Assembly (NCBI GenBank): GCA_001557505.1
Contig: LSAX01000008.1
Coordinates: forward strand, 744,001-808,000
Length of the DNA: 64,000 bases
Origin: Reticulascus tulasneorum
Taxonomy: Eukaryota; Ascomycota; Sordariomycetes; Glomerellales; Reticulascaceae
Reading direction: 5' to 3'
Under the pieces are notes generated by a model. It did no database searches and was not told where the DNA came from. It saw nothing but the letters and a program-made list of their open reading frames with translations. Of the stretch, positions 53,301 to 64,000 are shown piece after piece (position 1 is the first letter of the stretch; every line of letters begins with the position of its first letter). Made by a program: the position numbers and the translations under genes.

Positions 53301-54920
53301 GGGATACGAATGCTCACCGCCATGCGCATGTTGTGTAGCAATTTCCCTCCCCCAACCGAAGTCCTGTACCATGACGCATAGCCTAATGGAGCAAAACTCT
53401 AACTAAACTTTGTTCCCAAAAAGGCAAAGGCACAAGGACTCGACCAAGACAGGACGGGAAACTTGAGACGGGCTTGTGCCTGTAGCTAGCCTCCGGGCGA
53501 CCCGGGCAGCGCACGAAACGCACCGAAGCCCGCGGCTACATCAGCAGACGGATGGAGCGGAGGACAAATGCAGCAACAGTATCACAGGTATGGACGGAGT
53601 AATCGGGGATATGGCAACGCGCTGCTGTCAAACAGCAAGCTAGCACACCAAATTCCGCATCGAGGGATGAAGGAAAAGGAAGCCGAGACTTGCCACTCAA
53701 CCAGTTGCGTGTTTGTGGGAAGGGCCGCCTGGAAGCTCAAGCAATGGACAGAATAGACGGCGTAGGACCTTGACACACCAACGAGGAGAGACGAGTTGGT
53801 GCAATTCTCCATGGAAAGGTCACATACAGCCAATAGAAAAAAAGCCCTCGCTGACGAGTGAAACGAACCGTTGCAAACCTCGCTCGCTCTCCATGGCCTC
53901 CCCACCCTCGAGATGCCTGATTGCGGAGTGCAACCTCGCACAATACCCGGGATGCATGGGCCGATCCCCAACTGGCCAAGAACCAACAAAGTCTGAATGG
54001 CAGACCAGGTCGAGGTCCGGACCCAAACGGTGTGATTCTCGGGCGAGACATTCTGCCAACATCCAACAGTCGATGTTGGTGATGAGGAGAAGAAGTCGCC
54101 AATCCCACATGCCAACCGCCGCCACTTTGCGGCTGATCGTCGGTGGACGTCAAGGGATAGTTATTACATGCATCCAGGGCAAACTCACTAATAAGACGCT
54201 GCGAAACCTAACCTACGTACTGTACTGTACCATCAAAGGTAGCCTGCGCAGTCCATGATTCGGGGGGGGCGAGGAGATTGGGGGACCAACCAGAGCAATC
54301 TGCCGTGGGCCGCAATTTCTGTACAACCCCAACTGCGAACCTTAAAGTGGGTAGGCGAAGGACGGAGTGATGTACATAAGTTACAAGCCGCTGGCTGGAA
54401 TTGCCAGCCCTGTGGAAGAGTGAAATTTTGGGCTGTTCAGACACGGGAAAAGGAAAAACCCACATGGGCACGACGAGTACGTATGTATGATGAATTCACT
54501 GGCGGCGCGGCGCGATGCGAGCTGGGGGGTGGTGCACCTATCGCAGAGATTCGGCGTTTCCTCGTTGCTACGACTGGAACCCAAAGTGATCACCTCCCTC
54601 CCTTATCTGCTCTGCTTGCATCTCGCCAGATCAGAGTGTGGGGCATCCCAAGAGGAAAAAGCATCCTGGGTAGCACCTTAGTCAAAGCCCGCGACATGAA
54701 GCCAGTTCGGTTCAATAACTGGGACACAGAAGAAAATCGAGCCAGGTCCACGCCGCACGGGCGGGCGTACTAGACCACTAGACCATGGCAAAAATTCATG
54801 CCCAAACCCGGAAATGCGGTGCCGTGCCCATGCAAGGACGGACGCCAATCGCGCCAGCGGCTGGTCTAGTAGCCCAGGTTCTATGGCCAGGAAAGTCGAG
54901 CCAGTGGTCATGGAGCGCGG

Positions 54921-54940
54921 CATGGCATGGCATGGCATGG
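54921..54940. repeat. CATGG pentanucleotide repeat, four perfect copies
   Basis: (CATGG)4 lies in noncoding DNA and each unit contains CATG. It could be a microsatellite marker. Confidence 0.8.
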
Positions 54941-56443
54941 CGTCGACATGCCGGTCCGTGTCGACGCAAATTCCATCACTCACAACGCTTCGGCCAAGAC
55001 GGATCTACTGGCAGGCGAGAGAGACGCCACAGCGACACCCACTTCGAGGAGAGCAGAGAGCACGCGCAAGTTTAAGCATGAATTTAAGCGTTGTAAGCCA
55101 CCAGTCTTAGCGCAGGCATGGCGACTTGGCAGAGGATCAACGTGGTCTTAACAGGGCTCGGATTTCTAATAGGATCTTGCTCGTTTAAGGTACCTTAATA
55201 GGGGGGGGGAGAAAGTTTGGGAGCGGGTAGGGGGTGGCTCCATCGAAGCCCCAAAGTACTGTTTTTTCATATTCTTGCTCTTTTTAGTTTGATTACTGCG
55301 CAATAACTTAGCTAATTACAGTGTGCCTGTCGCGAGCCTGTTCGCCCTTAAGCCTTTGAAGGAATCCCGCCCAATCCATGCGACCTGCTAGCATGTTCCC
55401 TATACCGCTAGCCAGCATACCTAGTAGAGCTTTACCAGTCCTGGGGGTCATCTGCAGACCAGGGTGATCGCAAAGTCCCTCCTTCGACGCAAGGAACAAA
55501 AAAAAATGTAAATACAAAATGGCATTTCGAACGAAGATAGCACTATCCCGATGCGGTGAATGCTCCAGCAATGAGGCTTTTGGGACTATCGAATAAGCGG
55601 GACCAAGAGCCTCTTTGAGCGGACCGGAACCCTTGGGCTGAATAAGACGCTTATTAGAAAGTAATCGTGCGGCGGACTTTTGTCGGATTTAACATCGTAA
55701 AAACATATCCCATGGCCCGAGGCCGGCAGCTTGCTGATTGATCAAAGTCCAAGAATGCGTTGCTCGCTTGGTAGTGTGCATGTTTCCCTGGAGGCTAACT
55801 CAAGTTCACTTCTTGCGCGCTACTTCGTACAAGGTAGATTGGCGACATCCATGGGCTGGACCATTGATCCGCGTATTCGACGAACTTACGAAATACGCAT
55901 GTGGCCCTCCTAGAAGCCTTGCTGCATGGGCGCGCGCCCACCGACTGGTCTGACGCTCGTGACGAAGGAGCGAATAATAATTATAAATCCTCCGTGTCGT
56001 CTGACTGCTGCCGTTAATAAGAAACGGGCAATAGGATCGCCGTCCAGAGAGCAAGCGTGCCCTGTAAGTGCGGAGCGCAGATGACGGCCGCCGCAGACGT
56101 AGTCAGTAACACCCGCACCTTATTTGGCATCACCCATCCACAGCCACGAATCTGACAGAACTCTACATGGATGAGGATGCTCCCCCACTTCGATATCAGG
56201 ATGGAGATTGGCTATCCCGCCAAATCCATGGAAAATAAGCATAAGATTCTTCGTTCTAACCCGATAGCCTGCTTGCCTGCCTCTATTTGGATGCTCGTAC
56301 CACACATTCTGCAGGCCATGCCCCCCAAGAACGAGTGACCCCCGGCTACATCATACACACGTCGAAGCCCTGGTATGGGAAGTCGGGGCAGGCAGCTCAG
56401 CTTTCAAAGCCACGCAGATAGCCTAAGTAATCTTGTCTTCTCA

Positions 56444-56460
56444 CCCCCCCCCCCCCCCCC
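56444..56460. repeat. Poly-C tract, 17 bases
   Basis: The longest homopolymer in the window, followed by a CT-rich stretch. It lies in the gene desert. Confidence 0.9.
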
Positions 56461-59400
56461 TTCCTCCGCCCTGTGTGAATTATGCGTTGAACTTCCAGCG
56501 ATGGGGCGATCTACAACTAATAGCCCCCCCCTTTCTCCCTAGACGTCCACCCGCCCATGTCACACAATATCAGCCCATCGTAAACTTAATGACTCGCTGG
56601 CGATGATCAGCCCGCCACGGGCTGAGAATAGCAGACGAAACTTTCTTTTGGCGCCTCGAAACAACTGCGTCCAAACAGAACAAAAACGCGCCAAGGAATG
56701 CTGGGCCTTGGCCTACGATTCGGAGCAAGTTCGGAGCACCGAAGCCCACCGGTCTTGGAATGGTCTTAGCATTGCTATCCGGCTGCTTGGCTCTGGTTGA
56801 ACTCTCTCTGATTGTTTCGCCGAGGCAGAAAAGTTTATTGGCATTCACACCCCTCCCACCCCCTTTTCCCTCGCCGAATCTTGCGGCTTCTGGATGGCGG
56901 GAGGAGAAAAAGATACATGCAGCCATGGTAAACAAACAGCCACTTCGCAACGCACGAAAGATCCAAGCCCTCGACAATAACAGGGTGCAGGGGGGCACTA
57001 CCGCACGCCATTTTTCGTTGGCTCGTCCCCCAACTGCAAACGCAGAAATAAAAGAAGGGTAGCACTATCTGGCATGATGGATGGAGGCTTATCACTACTG
57101 CGCTGCGGCCGACGACGCCCACCTGAAAGCAGTAAAGCGCACCACAAAGCCGCCCAGGGCGGCGGAAACCAATCGCAGCTGAGCGGTTGCCCACATTATG
57201 TTTCCGTGTGAGATGGGGTCAGAGCATTCTAGCCAGCCTCGAATGCGTGCTGGCTGCGTTTGCCCCCTTAGTCTCTGCTTCGTCCGTATCATTCGACTCG
57301 CGCAAGCCATGCCATGCGACTATCTCTTGGGGTAATGTTAGCTGCCTTGATGGCAATCGAATCCCATCCAGTCAGCCTCCCGAGTGGCTTGCTTTTCCGT
57401 CGCCCATGAGGCCATGGCGCTCGTTCGGGATTTCCACGTGGGCCGATTAATTCCCAGCTGCCACATGTCGCAAACAGTAGCCTATCTCCCGGCCTTCTAA
57501 TGTCATTCCAGCAAGCCATCATATCCCACGATCTCCCATTCCATGCAGCTCAGTCCAGCTGATCAGGAACCGCCATCCACACGGATTTGATCCAGGTAGG
57601 GGTGTACTGTCTCACAGACTGGCTGTCGGTGAGACAATGGAGTTGGAGATCAAGCAGTTAGCCACGGGAGGCGCAATATATGTCTGTCTAGATGAAGTCC
57701 CCAACACTCGACATTTGCCGAAACGAGTGTCTCCACGCCCTCCTTTCGGGAAACCAGCATTCGGCTCCACCTGGTATGAAGTGAGCGTCGCACAAAGTTC
57801 AATCAAAGGGGGATGTATCCAGCCGGTCATACGACGTACAGTATCCGTATCACCAGAAACCTGTCTTTTCATTAAGACCGCAAGGCGAGTACTACGTAGA
57901 ATGTGGAGATGATCTTCTCGGCAATCCGAGGGTCTTAGGAAGCAAACCTTCACGTCGGCATGCTACTACGCACGTAGTAGAATCGAAATCTGAAATTGTC
58001 GCAAAGCATCCGTCGCATGGCCACGGCCGCGTGTCACAATGTCGAAGTCGGATTCAGTTGGTACTCGGTACCTCTTCGCGAACGCCCCGATGCAAAACCC
58101 GGTGCCATAAATCGATAACATCGGGGTCCAGCAGCAAGATAGATTGCAACCGCTCAGAAGTTTAACTCCACCTCGAAGCATCTCCATTCTCCACAACACC
58201 AACACGCTGCCTACCCTCATCCGTTTAGGCGGCAGGCTACTGGGCCTGGGTTTGGTTTAGGCACGACCCTTCCGCTGGATCCCAGGTTGTGGCCTGATTT
58301 GACGGGAAGAAGCGATGCAGAAGAGTGGTGGATAGTTAATCTCGAGCCACTCTGCGCCCCCCGCCCCCCGTTCGCCAGCGATGAACTAGGGGGATCTGTT
58401 GGCCGTATCTGGGTCACGTTCGCCTCGGCAAGTTGGGCGGCAACTCGGCCCCGAGGAGGTCGATCTTCCGACTCCGAATATCCCAAGTTAGTATTGCATA
58501 CGTGACGATAATCACAGCATCATGAAGATCATTCCGTCAGACAATATGGGCGGAAGGTAGGAGCAGATGCACTTCGCCAAGACCCTTGGTCGTCGTGTTG
58601 GTTGCCAACATGAACACCGCCCGTCTCGACTGAGAGTGGTTGAAGCATGGCCAAGCGCTGGGGATTGAGCATCCACCAGGGGTCTAGACGGGGCAAACGG
58701 AATTCGATGCTCCATATTCTTGTTTCCTACGTCGCCACCGTTCTTCTCGGGATGCTGATTCAGTCTTTAATTCGTCTTGGGGGCCGAACTCGCCCATAGA
58801 CCAGGGCCACTCAATTACAGTTGAAATAGGCTGTGGACATGAGGTGTTCATCCCCTGTCCGTAACGCATTAGCGGCACTTAGAGGCAATCCCAGCCTCGG
58901 ACCATCACTGGTCGAGCACTGGGGTGCTGCAACTCTAATCCAGCGTCCGTTGGGGTCCAATGGCTCGCAAACACCGCTGTCAATACAAGCACCATTATAC
59001 TGATCTGCACACCTACTTCCGCATAGGGGATGCACTTCACGATTATGACTCGGCCGAGTGATTTGTTGTTGGTCCTCGGAGTTAGCGGCCCAGAACCTGA
59101 CAATTCGCGGTTGAGCTGAAAGCCCGAGGGGGCGTTCTCGCAAGATTGCTGCCGCAGCCCTGGAATATGGCAGTTGGGCAAGAATCCGAGAGCATATTAT
59201 AACAAACATCAGTGGCCACTCACTCCGTTTCGGTCCTTCATGGTCGCCGAATTGCCGACTAAGGAACCAACGCATCCCGCATTTCTCAGTGGGTATGAGC
59301 CGTATCCGCCTTCCCGCCGAGTTATCGCCGCACTAAGTTGCAGTGCATCTTCCGCGACCCTCGGATCATGAGTGCTTCAGGAAGTATCGGTACTTACGGG

Positions 59401-62400
59401 GCCATCCGTCTTATCAAACGGGGCCGCGAAGTACGGCAACATGTGAAGCTTATCGCATCCAGAGACAGTACAGTATCAGCTATTCTATCCTAGATCAAGA
59501 TCGGGTATGATGGCCTATGGACGGCCTAGTTGGGAGGGGCATGCGCCTAAGCGGCACGGCCACATCTCGCCGTGACTACCACAATCTCCCAACCTTGGAA
59601 AGTTCAGGCAAGCGCTGAACGTGAACCATTTGCAAGATTGTGGTATGGTTCGATTGAGAGCCCGACCTGGTTATTCAGCAACTACCTAGCGCAGTTTAGT
59701 TCGGATACACCGGATCTGAAATTGACAAACTGTCCAGTGTGCCAACTCCAGACTAGGGGGGCTTGACGAAAGTCCCACCCTGCGAGCTTAAATTCCAGGT
59801 CCATGGAGTAACCCCCCTACCGATTAGGAGGGCATGATAATGTGCTACGCGTCCTCCTAACCTAACTTGGGGAGCTTTACATCTTGAAGTGATCCGACTG
59901 AGGCAACACATTTCTAGTTTGACTGAGCATCAAGCGGTACCTTGGGCCACTCCCGTCCCGTCGCCAAAGGGTATCCAGCTCTGTTCCTACAGGGATTCAG
60001 TTCGCTGATTCTATTCGGCCAAAGTCGCCGACGCTCGTGGTCTCCTCCCAATGAGATCCAAAGGCCCTCCGCGGAATAGGATGTCGCGCCGGCAATTACA
60101 TCGTACAATTCAAGGCTGAAATGCATCCTGCCCAGCCACCACTTCATGGGTGTTAGGAGGCGCAGCTTTTGCCCGACACGTCGAATTCATCGCACCGAGT
60201 CAGTGGTAGCGTTTGGTCCACTAATTAACGCGGAGCGATGTCGTCTGCGGCCCTCAAGAAAGGCCGCAGTTATCTCTCGGGGACCGGCCTGCGCAGTCAT
60301 CCTTCCACTAGCCAAGTCAAGCCAAGCCAATTCCCAAGAAGCTAACTGTGTATTCATGCAGCGAAAGCTGTTCACCAAGAGTCCAAGACGATGATTGTGT
60401 ATGGATGTACGGATTAGTTCGTATGTAATGCCTCACTGCGGGCTCCATAAGAAAAGGTCGAGCGCACAGGCCGTCACTTGTCAAATACACGCCCCCCCCC
60501 CACTCCCCGGCCCCGGTCTCTCATTCCCACCAGTAATCCCGAAGAATGGCTTAAGCTTAATTCGCGGACAGAATGTCATCACCGCCGCCGTAGGGCGTCC
60601 CGCTGGAGCGTCATTCGCCCAGCCGACGCCATCGGCTCCACACACTCAAGGGGGCATGTCGTGGGAAGAAGGACGAGCGAGCTATTGGCGATTCATGCCC
60701 GGAGAGGAATGGCTGGCAACTGGATGCGAAATGATTTTTCTTTTAATGGCACGCCGTTCAAAGACCGAAAGCCACGTCCCGAAACAGGACGGCGGGATTG
60801 ATGCCTTTGCACTTGTTCTGAAGCCGAGATCAGTCGCTGACGCGGCACATCTTGGAGTTCTTCCCGGAACAAATGAGCCACAGCAATTAACGTATAGTTT
60901 TAGTTGATAGTGTGTGTAGCGCCGTCGGGGCTGCTTTCAATTGAATCGAGTTCGAATCAGGATTGTCGGACGAAACAATCGAACCCGCCGAATGTCACGA
61001 TCCTGTTTCGGTTATTTCTGGTACGTCGGGTTGTGGGGATCTAGCTCTGCATCAACCGGGCAGGGTGGTGGGAATAAATGTGCTACTCGTTTACGATTAA
61101 CCCTATAGTCATCACCGTCACAGCCGGCCGCCCGGCATCTGATGTGAGATTCAGTTTGCGGAGCTGCATGCCGCCTGTGCTTATCAAGGCAATCACCACC
61201 TCCGATGAATGCTTGTACGACAAGCCATTTTGCTTACATCCTCCGTCGTAAGGCACAAATTTGCCCAGGTGGCTTGCCTTTACGAGGGACTTCGCACGCG
61301 CCCTGACACCACACAAGGCAGGCCCCAGCCAATCCATGGCTAGGCAATACGGAGTAGCAAGGTTCTGAGGGTTGCCTTGATTAGGGGATTTACATAGACG
61401 AGTCTTGATGTCATCCCGGGGGAATCTCCAAAGTTGCCCGTGGTTGATCCGACCGATTTTGACACCGTGTCACAATTGGCGGTCAGCTCAGATACTAAGT
61501 AGCATCTGCACACGCATGGCAAACCTTCCTCCATTTGGAGTGATGATATCGGCGTCGATCACAGGGGGGTTGGGGTCGCTTGGCAGATGGATAGAGATGG
61601 GATCATGTCCTAATTCCGTGCCGAACCTCCCCCGATGCCTGGTTCAGAATGCTGCATTTGTTGCTGATCCTTTCATCGTCTGTTGAGGAATACTTCCCTC
61701 TTTTAAACATAAATGGCGGAGGCCCCCAAGTTCGTCAGCAAGAAAAACGGATTCCCCAAATCTTTTATGCACTACCACGGCATTGGTCATGAGCCAAGGC
61801 TGCGCTCGTCCGAAAATGCCATGGATCCTCTCTAATCTGTAAGCATGGGGAGGGGATGATGGACCAATCGTCCTCAACAGGCCACGTTGTGTGCAAAACT
61901 CAAAAATTTAAGCGTCTTGTCTAAATCACACCCAAGCCTGGTGGAGATAAAAGCAAAAGTGGATTGGGGAATGGGGGGGGAAGGGGGGAAAAAGAAAGAA
62001 GCGGATATTAATTACATGTCATCTGTCTCGCGCGGCAACTATTAACTTAATCTGGCACTCCGGCAAGCATGCGGATGACATATTGGTAATAGAGCGGGTT
62101 CCCAGGATGCGGATGGAATAAGCTCGCATCTCTTCAAGGAATCCCTTTGCGAAGGAGCAGGGATACAATGCGAGGGTCGACGAGTTGCCTTTCCGAGAAA
62201 ACGCCACCATTCCTCCAGTTTGGTAAGCTTCCCGTGGCTCGCGGAGCGGACTCATCATCCTAGACAGGCGTAAACAACCGAAGTACTGTATTACTACTAC
62301 TACGTAATATGTGCGCATCTGCACTGTTTAAGCGCACCCTGTGGGTGGCATTGATGGGAGGTGTCGGAGAGGATCAAGAACTTGCACCGACGACTGTATC

Positions 62401-63763
62401 TCTCTACGGCCGTTATGGTGCTGAATTGGCGTCTCCCCCTGTATCATTCCATGAAACCTTCATCGGGTATTGAGGTTCCATGCGCGTATCTTTCTCGAGA
62501 ATCATCGGTCGGTACTTCTAAGTTGAGTTAGAACGTCGTCGATCCTCTATATCTCCCATTGTGTCCATATCAAGGCCATGAAGGCGGGGGGTTTGGAGAG
62601 CCCGCTAGGTCTGGTCGCCATCAGGGAATCTCTCAATTGTGTGATAAGCTGCGTCGCAAGCAGACGTGCTCTAGGCGGGGGTCTTTGTAAGGGGCGTCTT
62701 GTATATGGCCAGCAGACATTGAATGGCCTTCCTCTTGCGACTCCCTGTGGGTCTCGACACCTTGTTGGGGTGCCAGTCGTCGGTTTGTCTGGCTCATGTT
62801 TGATGCTTCTGCCATTACGTAGTATGTCGCATCGACAATGGCTAACGGGATAAACACCTTAACAGAGCTTCACTATGGATCAAATGCCGATGTGGCGCTG
62901 CATCCGATGCAGAGTGATGGGGACTTTGATTGCGTGCTATATGAGAGACAACGAAAGCCTCTGGTCCTGCAGTCTCGCCATTAAATCCATCTACATGGCG
63001 GCAAAGCTTATCACTTTGATGGAAAGACCCTCGAGAATAACGAATGGGGATGTGTTTATATTGGTCGTGGTTTAATGTACAATATGCTCACGATCCATCG
63101 CTTCAGCATACTTTGCAGATAATAGATCGTTCCGATCTGTAAGTAGGCCACCAAATCGTACAAATCACCGTGCTTGGGGCTTCATCGGGGCGACACAGTC
63201 GGCTTTTGTCTCTATGTCTCCCGTTCAGCCTATTGTAGTGTTCCAGGCAGTCGTCTAATATGGCTCTCGGCTCGATGAGCGAAGTCATCGTTCCACAGCG
63301 TTATGACCCACTCAAGACGTATGTCATTGGAGTCAGTGAAGAGCCATAGAGATAGGAAGTTCTGTCGACTTTCTGCGTCAATCGTCACGTTACCTTGCGC
63401 CTTCTCAGAGTAAGGTCGCAATTAAAATGGCTCACTCGGCTACACAGCATCACTCACCAAGGACGCTGCTCGCATGACGAATATGTCAAAAATGCAAAGT
63501 CGACAGTGAGATAGGGTGGCAAGTTGGTCGTATCGATTCGTGGAGAGAGCATCCGGGGACGCACATGTGGTGATGCAAGGCAAGAATTCGAGACCATGCC
63601 CGTACATCAACGCAGATCGCCCTTCAAGGCCTGTTGTGGGACCGTGGCACGAAACCGCATCTCGCTCTCCTAGGTAGGCAAAGATTGCCGAACACCACAT
63701 GCTGGGATTTTGCATTGCCATATCCCGTTGTCTCAATCGACTGATAAGACAGCTCGATTCGGA

Positions 63764-64000
63764 TCAGCAGTCGCATCGCCCATGCCAACGTGGAAAGGCC
63801 ACAACATCCCTCACATTTTGCACGCCAGTCAAGTAGCTCAGCAGTCTGTCAAAACCTAGTCCGAATCCGCCATGAGGAGGAGAGCCCCATCGACGCAAGT
63901 CCACGTACCAATCCAGGCTACCGTCGTGCATGCTGCCAATGCCGCCTGATTTTGAGTCGCCGCCAGCCTCATTCCCCCGAGGTGCTGATGAGGGTGTAAC
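63764..64000 (-). CDS. Asparaginyl-tRNA synthetase, C-terminal end (5' part outside window)
   Basis: On the minus strand the last 78 codons before TGA (63766-63764) encode a class IIb aminoacyl-tRNA synthetase end. Motif 3 is [20 protein letters not shown], continuing [17 protein letters not shown] and a [10 protein letters not shown] terminus. The GFGLGFDR arginine contacts ATP. The DLRR.G..PHGGFG form separates AsnRS from the related Asp and Lys enzymes. An ending in FPR plus a short Cys-containing tail would fit a mitochondrial-type (SLM5-like) enzyme, but the N-terminus is needed to decide. A hydrophilic insert ([16 protein letters not shown]) just upstream of motif 3 is unusual. The gene enters from the right edge of the window and is partial. 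Confidence 0.88.
   Translation of the reverse strand, partial: VTPSSAPRGNEAGGDSKSGGIGSMHDGSLDWYVDLRRWGSPPHGGFGLGFDRLLSYLTGVQNVRDVVAFPRWHGRCDC

Larger units (their letters stand above)
46524..63763. other. Gene desert of about 17 kb upstream of the WOPR gene
   Basis: No open frame here has recognisable similarity or a convincing exon pattern. The longest (49474-48830 -, 50521-49991 -, 53713-54258 +, 60395-60907 +) are low-complexity and overlapped by frames on the other strand. Base composition is mixed, not AT-rich as in RIP-mutated repeats, and no transposase or reverse transcriptase motif was seen. Homopolymers are frequent (C16 at 50360, C17 at 56444, G7AG11 at 48833). The left part, up to perhaps 49.5 kb, is expected to hold a long leader and promoter of the WOPR gene. 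The right end carries the 3' flank of the asparaginyl-tRNA synthetase gene. Confidence 0.6.

Noticed and set aside
53713..54258. 181-codon plus-strand ORF with long ORFs on the opposite strand
   Set aside because: All frames on both strands are open here by chance composition. None shows domain motifs.
60940..60990. GAGTTCGAATC motif considered as a tRNA T-arm
   Set aside because: No acceptor, D or anticodon stems could be built around it. Similar short TTCGAATC matches (for example near 20) failed the same test.

Overview
The window is nuclear DNA of a filamentous ascomycete (Pezizomycotina, most likely a Sordariomycete). The grounds are compact genes with 40-70 nt introns (GTRNGT donors, CTAAY-like branch sites, YAG acceptors), HET-domain genes, a WOPR (Gti1/Pac2) regulator, and a divergent Zn2Cys6 regulator/MFS transporter pair. 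The species cannot be named from sequence alone. No rRNA, CRISPR array or confident tRNA was seen.

Region 1 (1-13.1 kb) holds conserved housekeeping genes: the first exon of a Ubc4-type E2 ubiquitin-conjugating enzyme (-), mitochondrial glutaryl-CoA dehydrogenase (-), a long disordered protein of unknown function (+), the Golgi protein SYS1 (-), the cytochrome c oxidase assembly factor COA6 (+), and the PI4P 5-kinase MSS4 (-). All but the truncated E2 could be resolved to splice level.

Region 2 (about 16-37 kb) is accessory. It contains a HET-NB-ARC gene with an apparent frameshift, a decayed ankyrin/NLR-like pseudogene, an MFS exporter divergently paired with a Zn2Cys6 factor, an unrecognised 310-aa protein, a perfect 55-bp-arm inverted repeat, a C2H2-like zinc-finger gene, a cryptic small two-exon gene, and a second, intact HET gene. 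This mixture looks like a nonself-recognition island undergoing gene birth and death.

Region 3 (38-40.5 kb) holds a six-exon M13 (neprilysin-like) zinc metallopeptidase.

Region 4 (40.5-64 kb) is a gene desert around one gene, a Pac2-type WOPR transcription factor (45.1-46.5 kb, -). It has 4.6 kb of gene-free DNA downstream and about 17 kb upstream. The desert ends at the 3' end of an asparaginyl-tRNA synthetase gene (-). The desert is not AT-rich, lacks recognisable transposon genes and carries several long C/G homopolymers. An unusually large upstream region at a master developmental regulator is the most interesting large-scale feature of the window.

All functional calls rest on reading protein motifs by eye. 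Splice sites were inferred from frame continuity and consensus signals, and no database search was run.
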